Shown: in pieces, positions 8,902 through 16,681 of the stretch | Layout: every line of letters starts with the position of its first letter | Position numbering within the stretch: position 1 is the stretch's first letter | Assembly (NCBI RefSeq): GCF_017834145.1 | Contig: NZ_JAFIDA010000001.1 | Span: 806,001 to 870,000 of the forward strand | DNA from: Leucobacter exalbidus | GTDB lineage: Bacteria > Actinomycetota > Actinomycetes > Actinomycetales > Microbacteriaceae | Length of the DNA: 64,000 nt | Direction: 5' to 3' | The notes under the pieces: model-generated | What the model saw: the letters and a program-made list of their open reading frames with translations, nothing else | The model's database searches: none | Told to the model about the DNA's origin: nothing | Made by a program: the position numbers and the translations under genes

Positions 8902-10533
8902 ATGAGCGATTCGCCAGAGCACCCCACCACCCCGCAACCTGGCCAGCAGGACCCCACGGACCCGCTGGCCACACCGGCCGCGACCCCGGCTGAGCCGACC
9001 CCCACGTCTGAAGCTCCCGAGGGCCTGGCGCCCTCTCCTGGCATCGCACCGCCCACCGGTATGGCGCCGCCGCAGGCCGCGCAGCCCGAGTTCGCTCCCG
9101 ATCAGGGCGCGCAGGCGTTTGCGGCCCCTGCCCCGGAGTATCCTGCAGCGCAGCAGTTCATCCCGCAGCCGCCTGCCCCGCAGTACGGCCAGGATCAGGC
9201 CCCGCAGTTTGTGCCCCAGGAGCAGGTGCAGGTGCAGGTACAGCCCGAGCAGTACGGTCAGGGCCAGGCTCCCCAGTACCCGCACGACCCTGCGCAGCAG
9301 TATGGGCAGAACCAGGCATCGCAGTATGGTCAGGATCCCGCGCAGCAGTACGGGCAGGGCCAGGCGCAGCAGTACGGTCAAGACCCCGCTCAGCAGTACG
9401 CACAACAGGATCAGCAGTACGGCCAGCAGCAGTATGGCCAGGATCCGGCGCAGCAGCAGTTCGCGCAGCAGGCACCCCAGTACGCAGCCGCCGGTGTCGG
9501 TGGCCCCGGCGGCCCGTTCCCGCCCAAGAAGGGACTGTCGACCGGCGCGATCATCGGCATCGTGGGCGGCGCGGTGGCCCTGGTCATTGTGCTGATCATC
9601 GTGTCTGTGTTCGCCCTGGGGAGCTTCAGCTCCCGCGGCGGCACCACGGTAAGCCCCCAGCTGAGCGCTTCAGAGACCGTTGAGAAGTACCTCAACGCCC
9701 TCGCCGAGGGCGACGCCGCCACCGCGCGCACCCTCGCTGGCGGCGCGTCATCAGACGTGCTGCTCACCGACGAAGCTCTCGCGGCTTCGCTCGAGATCGC
9801 CCCGATCACCGAGATCGTGGTTGATCCGGTCAAAACCGCGCAGTCTGAGTATGACGCCACCGTGTCTGCCACCTTCAAGCTGGGCGACGAGGTCATCAAG
9901 CGTGATTTCAAGCTCTGGAACGCTGTCAAGTCGTGGGAGCTCTCTGACGGTCTGGTCAGTTTCTCAGCGCGGACTTTTGAGGGCTTGGATCCGGCCGTCA
10001 ACGGCATTAAGGTCGGCACGGCATCATCGCTGAAGGCCTTCCCCGGCGCCTACGAGTTCACTCTCGGAGTCGACACCTTCGAAATTGAGGACAACCCCGG
10101 CCCCATTCTGCTGACCCTTCGCGATGACACCGAGTCGCTGTACGGTCTGCGACCGGTGCCCACCGAGGACACCGTCGAGACGTACCGCACGCTCGTGAAG
10201 GAGTCGTTGGAAGCCTGCCTCGCAGCGAAGACCTTTGAAACCGAGTGCGGCCTCGAGGTATCGAGTGAGCTCGAGGGCGGCGAGAAGGTCATCGAAAAGA
10301 CGATCAAGCGCACCATCGATGCCGAGGGCAAGGCCAAGCTCAAGCGCCTCAAGCCCGAGGTGAGCTACGACTCACCGACCATCTTGTCGACGTACGACTA
10401 CGTTTCGGTGACCACCACGGCCGAGGTTGATAACGATGGCGTGCGCGAATCAGGCACGCTGTATGGCGTCGGTTCGCTGCTGAAGCCCACGATCGACTTC
10501 GCTGAAGACGACCCCAAGGTCACCTGGGAGTAG
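8902..10533 (+). CDS. Single-pass membrane protein with Q/Y-rich repeated cytoplasmic domain
   Basis: 543-aa protein of unknown function. Residues 1-about 205 are Pro/Gln/Ala/Tyr rich, with about eight imperfect 8-residue units of the type QYGQDPAQ. A Gly/Pro-rich KKGL linker leads to one transmembrane helix (about 214-243, AIIGIVGGAVALVIVLIIVSVFAL). The outer part begins with a DUF4878-like segment (SASETVEKYLNALAEGDAATARTLAG) and continues as beta-rich sequence without cysteine pairs typical of an enzyme. Start ATG 8902 was chosen over an in-frame upstream codon because of TAGGCT at 7 nt and loss of homology-like composition before it. It sits alone on the plus strand between rpe and rsmB. 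Confidence 0.75.
   Translation: MSDSPEHPTTPQPGQQDPTDPLATPAATPAEPTPTSEAPEGLAPSPGIAPPTGMAPPQAAQPEFAPDQGAQAFAAPAPEYPAAQQFIPQPPAPQYGQDQAPQFVPQEQVQVQVQPEQYGQGQAPQYPHDPAQQYGQNQASQYGQDPAQQYGQGQAQQYGQDPAQQYAQQDQQYGQQQYGQDPAQQQFAQQAPQYAAAGVGGPGGPFPPKKGLSTGAIIGIVGGAVALVIVLIIVSVFALGSFSSRGGTTVSPQLSASETVEKYLNALAEGDAATARTLAGGASSDVLLTDEALAASLEIAPITEIVVDPVKTAQSEYDATVSATFKLGDEVIKRDFKLWNAVKSWELSDGLVSFSARTFEGLDPAVNGIKVGTASSLKAFPGAYEFTLGVDTFEIEDNPGPILLTLRDDTESLYGLRPVPTEDTVETYRTLVKESLEACLAAKTFETECGLEVSSELEGGEKVIEKTIKRTIDAEGKAKLKRLKPEVSYDSPTILSTYDYVSVTTTAEVDNDGVRESGTLYGVGSLLKPTIDFAEDDPKVTWE
9250..9459 (+). repeat. Imperfect in-frame tandem repeats encoding QYGQxxAQ
   Basis: Degenerate 24-nt units (cagtayggbcagg...) in frame with the 8902 gene. 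Units alternate QYGQDPAQ and QYGQGQA-type. The coding frame is kept throughout, so this is protein low complexity, not a non-coding array. Confidence 0.8.
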
Positions 10534-10577
10534 TCCATACTCCAGCGGCGGCGCGCTCAAGTTCCCCCGCACAGCAC

Positions 10578-10617
10578 GAGGCCCGTGGGCCGGCATCTCA
10601 GCCGGCCCACGGGCCTC
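10578..10617. terminator. Long inverted repeat between convergent genes
   Basis: 17-bp perfect inverted repeat (10578-10594 / 10601-10617) with a 6-nt loop between the plus-strand gene ending at 10533 and the minus-strand rsmB ending at 10644. It can serve both strands. U-tract is weak or absent. Confidence 0.65.
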
Positions 10618-10643
10618 ATGCGTTGGGGGTTAGTCGCCGAGTA

Positions 10644-12161
10644 TTAGCTCGCCGACTCTTCGGTCTTCGTGAACAGCGCGATGAACATGGCATCGGTCCC
10701 GTGGCGGTGCGGCCACAGCTGCACGCTGAGCTGGTCGCCCGCGAGATCGATCGGGCCGCGGGCGATGCTAGTCACCACCTCACGAGCATCGAGTTCTTTC
10801 AGGTCGGCGTGGCGGCCGAGCAGACGTTCGACGCTCACCCGAGTTTCGGCCAGGTGCGGTGAGCAGGTGACGTACGCAAGCACGCCCCCCACCGCGAGGT
10901 GCGCCACCGCGGCATCCAGCAGTTCGCCCTGCAACTGCGTCAGATCGGGCAGATCACCGGGCGTCTTACGCCACCGGGCTTCGGGCCTGCGGCGCAGCGC
11001 CCCCAGACCTGAGCACGGCGCGTCGACGAGAATGCGGTCGTACTGCTGACCGTCATAGGCACCCTCTTCACGGCCATCAAATGACACCACGTTAACTGTG
11101 CTGGCCACCGCTTCAACCGCGTTGCGCACGAGTTCGGCGCGGTGGGGCGCCACTTCATTGGCACGCACGGTAGCCCCGGCGAGGCGAGCCTCAGCGCCCA
11201 GCAGCGCACTCTTGCCGCCCGGGCCCGAGCACAAATCGAGCCAGCGTTCACCGGCCTGCACCGGGCGGGCGCGGGTGAGCGCGAGAGCCGCAAGCTGTGA
11301 CCCCTGATCTTGCACCCGCAGCGCACCCTCGTGCACCTGAGCCGCTTCGATCGCACGCGCCGGATCCCCGCCGTGCATCATGAAGCCGATGGGCGAGGGC
11401 CCCTCAAACGTGATCGCCTCGAAGCTGCCGCTTTCAACATCTTCGATCAGCTCTTCATCAAACCCGGGCAGCAAAGCCAGGTTCACGCGCGGAGCGACGT
11501 TGTCAGCTTCGAGCAGTTCGACAAGCTCTGCGTCGCGCCCCTCGGCCTTCAAAGAGGCACGCAGCGCACGCAGCACCCACGTGGGGTGAGACGTCTGCGC
11601 AGCAAGCGCATCATCCTTCGACTTGGCGGTCTCGGCGATGCGCTCATCCCACTCTTCGGGGGTGGTGCGGCCAATCGCGCGCAGCACCCCGTTCACGAAG
11701 CCGGCGCCGTTGGGACTGGCCACGAGGCGCTGCAACTCGACGCTTTCGTTGACGGCGGCGTGCGACGCGGTGCGCATGCCGAGCAGCTGATGCACCCCGA
11801 GACGCAGCACGTTGAGGGTGCGCGCATCGATGTGTTCGGTGTCGCGGCCCGACGCAATCTCGATGATGCGGTCGTAGCGGCCGCGCATGCGCAAGGATCC
11901 GGCCACGAGCTCAGTCACCAGTGCAGTGTCTCGGTGATCGATCCCTGCCTCTCGAATGCGGGCGGGCAGTGCCAGGTTGGCGTAGGCCTCGCGGTCGGTG
12001 ACGTCACGCATCACGTCGTAGGCGGCAAGCCGCGCCGGCGATACCTTCGGGCCGCGCTGGGGACCGCGTGGGCCGCCCGAGCGATTGCCTGCGCCACGGC
12101 TGGCACCGCCTCGGTCACCCGACTGACGGTTTTCGGCGTTGCGTCCGTTGTATTCGCTCAC
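10644..12161 (-). CDS. rsmB: 16S rRNA (cytosine-C5) methyltransferase, RsmB/Fmu family
   Basis: 505-aa fusion of an N-terminal NusB-like RNA-binding domain (about residues 40-175) and a SAM-dependent RNA m5C methyltransferase. SAM motif I is LDLCSGPGGKSALLGAEA. The two catalytic cysteines are in VDAPCSGLGALRRRPEARW and YVTCSPH. A Gly/Arg-rich N-terminal 40 residues (GGASRGAGNRSGGPRG) is an added disordered tail. GTG 12161 overlaps the fmt stop by 4 bp (GTGA). The fmt-rsmB pair is conserved in bacteria. Confidence 0.94.
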   Translation of the reverse strand: MSEYNGRNAENRQSGDRGGASRGAGNRSGGPRGPQRGPKVSPARLAAYDVMRDVTDREAYANLALPARIREAGIDHRDTALVTELVAGSLRMRGRYDRIIEIASGRDTEHIDARTLNVLRLGVHQLLGMRTASHAAVNESVELQRLVASPNGAGFVNGVLRAIGRTTPEEWDERIAETAKSKDDALAAQTSHPTWVLRALRASLKAEGRDAELVELLEADNVAPRVNLALLPGFDEELIEDVESGSFEAITFEGPSPIGFMMHGGDPARAIEAAQVHEGALRVQDQGSQLAALALTRARPVQAGERWLDLCSGPGGKSALLGAEARLAGATVRANEVAPHRAELVRNAVEAVASTVNVVSFDGREEGAYDGQQYDRILVDAPCSGLGALRRRPEARWRKTPGDLPDLTQLQGELLDAAVAHLAVGGVLAYVTCSPHLAETRVSVERLLGRHADLKELDAREVVTSIARGPIDLAGDQLSVQLWPHRHGTDAMFIALFTKTEESAS

Positions 12162-13102
12162 GAGATCACCGTGTTTCCGCCGCGTCCACGCAGCCAGTCT
12201 GCCGCCGCCATGGCGGGCTTGCCTGCAGGCTGAACCCGCACCAGTTCGAGTGTGCCGTCACACAGCTGCAGCACGACGGTGCCGCCCACGAGTGTCACGG
12301 TGCCGGGAGCGACCGCGACCGCCGCACCAGCTGCATCATCGGTGTCTGCCGGCTGCGCCAGGGGGCGCAGCTCGTGCAGTTTCAATGCCGCATCTTCGTG
12401 CAGCGCGTACGCGCCGGGCTCGGGCGTCATGCCAGCCCACTGCGCGAGCACCGCTGAGGTGGGGGTGGTGAGGTCGAGTTTGCCATCCTCGCGCGTCAGC
12501 TTGTGCGCGTAGCTGGTCTCGCCCACCTGGGGTTCACCCGCGGCGGGGTCAGCGGCGATCGCGTCGATCGCGGCCATCAGCGCGCCCGTGCCAAATTCAG
12601 ACAGCGTGGTGAGCGCCGCGCCCGCGGTGGTGCCGGGCGCAAAGTCGTGGGTGTCGCGGCTGAGCACATCGCCAGCATCCAGCGCGGCCACGAGCCGAAA
12701 CGCCGTCACCGACAGCGTCTGCTCCCCCGCAGCGAGCGCGCGCTGCACGGGCGCCGCGCCGCGCCACCTGGGCAGGTCTGAGAAGTGCAGGTTGATCCAC
12801 CCGTGCGTGGGTTCGCTCAACAGCGGTTCGCGCACGAGCCCGCCGTAGGCCACGATCACGCCGAGATCGGCCTGCAGGTCACGCGCCCAAGCGAGCGCAG
12901 CATCGTCAAGCTTGTTCGCCTTCAGCACGGGGAGCCCGAGTTCGGCGGCCGCATCAGCGACGGGTGAGGGGGTGAGCACGCGTTTGCGCCCGAGGGGAGC
13001 GTCTTCGCGTGTGATGACGCCAGCGACCTCATGGCCACGCGCGACGAGCGCGCGCAGGCTGGGCACGGCGAACTCTGGAGTTCCGGCAAAAATTATCCGC
13101 AT
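12158..13102 (-). CDS. fmt: Methionyl-tRNA formyltransferase
   Basis: Fmt (314 aa) formylates initiator Met-tRNA using 10-formyl-THF. It starts MRIIFAGTPEFAVPSL, the classic N-terminus, and carries WINLHFSDLPRWRGAAPVQRA with the catalytic-loop pattern and QVGETSYAHKLTREDGKLD in the C-terminal domain. GAGAGA lies upstream of ATG 13102. It is co-transcribed with rsmB. In many actinobacteria priA directly precedes fmt; here the trpL-trpB2 cassette separates them on the opposite strand. Confidence 0.96.
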   Translation of the reverse strand: MRIIFAGTPEFAVPSLRALVARGHEVAGVITREDAPLGRKRVLTPSPVADAAAELGLPVLKANKLDDAALAWARDLQADLGVIVAYGGLVREPLLSEPTHGWINLHFSDLPRWRGAAPVQRALAAGEQTLSVTAFRLVAALDAGDVLSRDTHDFAPGTTAGAALTTLSEFGTGALMAAIDAIAADPAAGEPQVGETSYAHKLTREDGKLDLTTPTSAVLAQWAGMTPEPGAYALHEDAALKLHELRPLAQPADTDDAAGAAVAVAPGTVTLVGGTVVLQLCDGTLELVRVQPAGKPAMAAADWLRGRGGNTVIS

Positions 13103-13141
13103 GCGTCTATTCTCTCAGTGCCGAGCGGCTTTCCCTGCTGC

Positions 13142-13147
13142 TAGACT
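13142..13147 (+). promoter_or_regulatory. -10 hexamer TAGACT for the leaderless trp leader peptide
   Basis: TAGACT ends 7 nt before ATG 13155. A weak TGCCGA lies about 17 nt further upstream. There is no Shine-Dalgarno between the hexamer and the ATG. Confidence 0.5.
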
Positions 13148-13154
13148 CAGTCAC

Positions 13155-13187
13155 ATGCACTCTGTAAGCCTTTGGTGGACCGTCTAA
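13155..13187 (+). CDS. trpL: Tryptophan leader peptide (MHSVSLWWTV)
   Basis: A 10-codon reading frame with two adjacent TGG codons (13173-13178), directly followed by alternative RNA hairpins and a terminator in front of the second trpB. This is the arrangement of a classical tryptophan attenuator: ribosome stalling at the Trp codons when charged tRNA-Trp is scarce lets the antiterminator form. The ATG has no Shine-Dalgarno, and TAGACT is 7 nt upstream, so the leader is probably itself translated from a leaderless mRNA, as is known for Sinorhizobium trpL. The frame and codons are seen; the function is inferred from the architecture. Confidence 0.85.
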   Translation: MHSVSLWWTV

Positions 13188-13246
13188 GGACGGTCTCGAC
13201 GCTCAGCTGCATTTTCGACACCGCCTCCTGATAGGCGGTGTTTTTT
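13178..13246 (+). promoter_or_regulatory. trp transcription attenuator (pause, antiterminator and terminator hairpins)
   Basis: Strands 1:2 are GACCGTC (13178-13184) and GACGGTC (13189-13195), a perfect 7-bp pause hairpin that starts at the second Trp codon. Strands 3:4 are ACACCGCCT (13218-13226) and AGGCGGTGT (13233-13241), a perfect 9-bp stem with a 6-nt loop followed by TTTTTT (13241-13246): an intrinsic terminator. Strand 2 can instead pair with strand 3 (13188-13199 with 13215-13226; ten pairs including one wobble, two mismatches), which would destroy the terminator. Confidence 0.85.
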
Positions 13247-13282
13247 CGTCTCGGGTGGCGCAATGAAGCAAAGGATCCCCCA

Positions 13283-14530
13283 ATGGAACAATCTGATTCA
13301 CACTCTGACTCGTCCACCGACGCAGGCTCGCTGTATCGTGCCAACGCCGAGGGCTTCTTCGGCGAGTTTGGTGGCGCGGTGCTGCCGCCCCACCTCGCGG
13401 GGCCCATGGCCGAGGTGGCCGTGGCGTATGCCGAGGCATCAGCCGACCCCCAGTTCCAAGAGGAGCTACAGGCACTGCTGTCGAAGTATGTGGGGCGCCC
13501 GTCGCTGCTCTACTTTGCTGAAAACCTCACCCGCCAGCTGGGCGGCGCGCGCATCTACCTGAAGCGCGAAGACCTGAACCACACGGGCGCGCACAAGATC
13601 AATCACTGCCTGGGCGAGGCGCTGCTCGCAAAGCGCATGGGCAAGCGCAAGCTGATCGCTGAGACCGGAGCAGGTCAGCACGGCGTGGCTCTGGCGACCG
13701 CCGCCGCGCTCGTGGGGCTCGAGTGCGAGATTCACATGGGCGCCATCGATGTCGCGAAGCAGCACCCCAATGTGGTGCGCATGGAGCTCTTGGGCGCAAA
13801 GGTCGTGTCCGTCGAAGAGGGCGGGCGCTCACTCAAGGAGGCCGTCGATTCGGCATTCGGTGTCTATGCCGCAGCCCCCGACGAGTACTTCTTCGCCATT
13901 GGTTCAGTCGTTGGGCCCCACCCGTTCCCGACGATGGTGCGTGATTTCCAGTCAGTGGTGGGCCGCGAGGCGCGCGCCCAGGTGCTCGAGAATGAGGGGC
14001 GCCTGCCCGATCTGCTGATCGCGTCGGTGGGCGGCGGGTCGAACGCTATGGGCCTCTTCGATGCGTTCCTCAACGATGATTCGGTGCGCATCATGGGCGT
14101 GGAGCCCGGCGGCGAGGGCCTCGAGGGCGATCGCCACGCGGCGACAATGACGCTGGGCACCCCGGGCGCGCTGCACGGCATGCTGACCAAGGTGCTGCAG
14201 AACGCCGACGGCGAGCCGAATGCGGTGCACTCGATCGCTTCGGGCCTGGATTACCCCGGAGTGGGCCCGCAGCACGCGCACCTCGAGAGCATCGGCCGCG
14301 CCGAATACGTGTCGGTGTCTGACGCCGAAACGCTCGCTGCGTTCCAGCTGCTCTCGCGCGTCGAGGGCATCATTCCTGCGCTCGAGTCGTCGCACGCGAT
14401 CGCGCAGGTCATCAAGGTGGCCCCGACGCTCGCGCCTGATGCGATCATCATCGCGAACCTGTCGGGTCGCGGCGATAAAGACGTCGATTTCGTGGCTGAG
14501 TTGTTGCGCAGCCAGGCCCCCGCGGCCTAA
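13283..14530 (+). CDS. Second tryptophan synthase beta chain, stand-alone
   Basis: 415-aa TrpB paralogue. All core residues are present: Lys in HTGAHKINH, Glu in [15 protein letters not shown] loop GGGSNAMG and NLSGRGDKD. It differs from the operon TrpB in its N-terminal region ([19 protein letters not shown]) and substrate-side segments ([40 protein letters not shown]). No trpA accompanies it. Start ATG 13283 has AAAGGA 7 nt upstream; the in-frame upstream codons lie in the attenuator and are excluded. Controlled by trpL and its attenuator, it is likely made only under tryptophan shortage. Plausible role: indole plus serine salvage, or a replacement beta subunit. A different beta-substitution substrate cannot be excluded. 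Confidence 0.9.
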   Translation: MEQSDSHSDSSTDAGSLYRANAEGFFGEFGGAVLPPHLAGPMAEVAVAYAEASADPQFQEELQALLSKYVGRPSLLYFAENLTRQLGGARIYLKREDLNHTGAHKINHCLGEALLAKRMGKRKLIAETGAGQHGVALATAAALVGLECEIHMGAIDVAKQHPNVVRMELLGAKVVSVEEGGRSLKEAVDSAFGVYAAAPDEYFFAIGSVVGPHPFPTMVRDFQSVVGREARAQVLENEGRLPDLLIASVGGGSNAMGLFDAFLNDDSVRIMGVEPGGEGLEGDRHAATMTLGTPGALHGMLTKVLQNADGEPNAVHSIASGLDYPGVGPQHAHLESIGRAEYVSVSDAETLAAFQLLSRVEGIIPALESSHAIAQVIKVAPTLAPDAIIIANLSGRGDKDVDFVAELLRSQAPAA

Positions 14531-14540
14531 TTTCTAAGAT

Positions 14541-14570
14541 CCGGATCGCGACACCTCCCCCGCGATCCGG
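14541..14570. terminator. Inverted repeat between convergent trpB2 and priA
   Basis: 10-bp perfect stem CCGGATCGCG (14541-14550) / CGCGATCCGG (14561-14570) with a 10-nt loop, in the 49-bp gap between two convergent genes. U-tracts are weak on both sides. Confidence 0.6.
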
Positions 14571-14579
14571 GTCGGCAGG

Positions 14580-16673
14580 TCAGCCCTCGAAGACTCCGCG
14601 GTCGTCGAATCTGAGCCTGAGCGCCTCGGGCCGGGCCCGGCCGGGCGCGCGTGCCTTGGTGCGCGAGGTCGCCCCGGCGGCATCAGCCACCAGCGCGCCG
14701 CGCAGTCGCGAGGCCACATCTCCCCCGCGCCCGTAGTCAAAGCGCACGATCGCGCGCACCAGGCCCGCCGGGGTCTTCGCCGCGCCCCCTGCGGGCATGA
14801 GGGTGGGACCCAAGTGGTCGACTCCGGGAAGCCCGTCGAGGGTGTCGAGGGCACGGTTCACTTCGTGTGGACCACCCGTCACGCTCGCCACCCGCACCGC
14901 GGGCGGGTAGCGCAGTTCGTGCCGGTCGCGCAGTTCGCTGTGCAGCCACTCTTCGGTGCGGCCCGTCACAAAGGCGCGCACGGCGGGCCCTCCACCCGAT
15001 GCAATCAGGCAGTGGCCGTCTGGCGCGGCGAGGGCGGCCGCGTTTTCCCACCACCGCATGCAGTCTTCGGCAGAGCGCAGCGACTCCCGTGACAGCAACC
15101 GCTCGGCGTCCAGCAGCACCACGGCGCGGTACCCGCCCGCAGCGAGGGGCTCGGCGCCGCGGGTCGCGACGACGAGGGCCGGGCGGGCGTCGACCCGTTC
15201 GCGCGCGTGTTCGCCGTCGCTGAGCAGCACGCGGGTGCCCGCGAACTGGCGTTCAAACTGTTCGACGGTGCGTTCAGAGCCCATACCGCGTTCGGCAAGG
15301 TGACGGCCGTCGCAGACGGTGCAGTGCCAGGTGGCCGCGTTGATGCCGCACCACCGGCAGGCCGCGCGCTGCGCCGAACGAAACCCGATGGGGCCGGCGC
15401 ACGCGTTACACCGCGCGAGCTCACCGCAGTCATGGCAGACCGAGATTGGCGCGTAGCCGGGAGTGGCCACCTGCACGAGCACCGGCCCCTGCGTGAGCGC
15501 CTCACGAATGGTGCGCGCCGCAATCTCGGGCACCCGGCCGGCAAACACATCGGGGGTCATCGCCGCGTCGGCGTGCAGCACGCGGGTGCGCCTGGGCGGG
15601 TTTTGTTGCGCCCGCACATATCCAATATCGGTGAGCCGCTGCACCTCTGCGCTGCGTGAGTGCGCGGCAAAGAACAGCCCCGCGCCCGCCTGCTCAGCCC
15701 GCACGAGCGCGGCGTCGCGCGAGTGTACATAGGGGGCGAGGGGTTCGGCCAGCACCGGGTCGCCGTCATCCCACATCAAAATCGCGCCCAGCGCGTACGC
15801 CGGGGCGTACACCGCCGAGCGGTTACCGATGATGATCCGTGGCTCATGGTCGAGCGCGCGCAAGAAACCTGAGTATCGTTCGCCATTCGATTGCCGCGAG
15901 TCAACACGCACCACGGCCTCGTGGCCCAGCGCGGCCAGCGCGTCTCGCAGTTGGTCAAGGTCGCGGTAGTCGGGCACCACGCAGATCGCGCTGCGTCCCT
16001 GCACAAATACGCCGATGGCAATGCGCGCCATTTGCGCTGCCCAGCCACCCACCCATTCGCCGGTGTGCAGGCGCTCGGGGCCGTGTGAAGCGGTCAGTGC
16101 GAGGCGTGCGCCCTCGATGAGTTCGGCCGCAATGTCGGTCGAGCCGTCAGCCACGGTACTAAACACGACCGAGGAGACCACCGGGGTGGCCGCCGCGGCC
16201 GATGCAGCGGCTTCGGAAGCGTCGGTGGGCTCGGATGCCTCGGCTGCTTCAGCCGTTGCCGTAGTATCCGCAGCGCCGAGCGCGAGGTGCTGTTTTTCCA
16301 CCCGCACCATGCGTTGGGGAATGCCCAGGCGTAAAATATCGCCGGCAGAGCCGCCCGCACGGTCGGCGACCGCGCGGGCGAGCCGCCACACCTCGGGGGT
16401 GAGTAGCGGCACCGGTGACACGACGTCGGCGATGGGCGACAGCTCCCCGCCGAATTCGCTGCGGTCGACGAATTCGATGACGTAGCCGAAGCTTTTACGG
16501 TCTTTCGAGCGAAACGGCACCCGCACGCGATGCCCCACCCGCAGGCTGTCTTGCAGCTCGAGTGGAATCGCGTAATCAAACAGGTGGTCGAGCTGAGGCA
16601 GCGCTGAGTCGAGCAGCACACGAGCGACCAGGCGTGTTCCTGGCCGCTCGGCCTCCTCAATCCCTGCGCTCAC
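14580..16673 (-). CDS. priA: Primosomal protein N' (PriA), helicase motifs degenerate
   Basis: 697-aa PriA homologue for replication restart. The N-terminal DNA-binding domain (RVLLDSALPQLDHLFDYAIP) and eight cysteines of the paired zinc sites (CHDCGELARCNACAG ... CRWCGINAATWHCTVCDG, about residues 412-460) are intact. At the Walker A position the sequence reads GEWVGGWAAQMARIAIG, without GKT, and the DEAH box is replaced by WDDGD. Loss of helicase motifs is known for actinobacterial PriA, so this is probably a non-helicase restart scaffold. An Ala/Glu/Ser-rich insert lies at about residues 153-185. metK is 8 bp upstream. Confidence 0.92.
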   Translation of the reverse strand: MSAGIEEAERPGTRLVARVLLDSALPQLDHLFDYAIPLELQDSLRVGHRVRVPFRSKDRKSFGYVIEFVDRSEFGGELSPIADVVSPVPLLTPEVWRLARAVADRAGGSAGDILRLGIPQRMVRVEKQHLALGAADTTATAEAAEASEPTDASEAAASAAAATPVVSSVVFSTVADGSTDIAAELIEGARLALTASHGPERLHTGEWVGGWAAQMARIAIGVFVQGRSAICVVPDYRDLDQLRDALAALGHEAVVRVDSRQSNGERYSGFLRALDHEPRIIIGNRSAVYAPAYALGAILMWDDGDPVLAEPLAPYVHSRDAALVRAEQAGAGLFFAAHSRSAEVQRLTDIGYVRAQQNPPRRTRVLHADAAMTPDVFAGRVPEIAARTIREALTQGPVLVQVATPGYAPISVCHDCGELARCNACAGPIGFRSAQRAACRWCGINAATWHCTVCDGRHLAERGMGSERTVEQFERQFAGTRVLLSDGEHARERVDARPALVVATRGAEPLAAGGYRAVVLLDAERLLSRESLRSAEDCMRWWENAAALAAPDGHCLIASGGGPAVRAFVTGRTEEWLHSELRDRHELRYPPAVRVASVTGGPHEVNRALDTLDGLPGVDHLGPTLMPAGGAAKTPAGLVRAIVRFDYGRGGDVASRLRGALVADAAGATSRTKARAPGRARPEALRLRFDDRGVFEG

Positions 16674-16681
16674 GGGTGTCC

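Noticed and set aside
8854..9405. Minus-strand Leu/Arg-rich frame opposite the Q/Y-rich gene
   Set aside because: Its composition is the reverse complement of the QYGQ repeat codons; there is no ribosome-binding site and no domain.
9250..9459. Possible CRISPR or non-coding tandem array
   Set aside because: Units are contiguous, in frame and without spacers; they encode a low-complexity protein segment.
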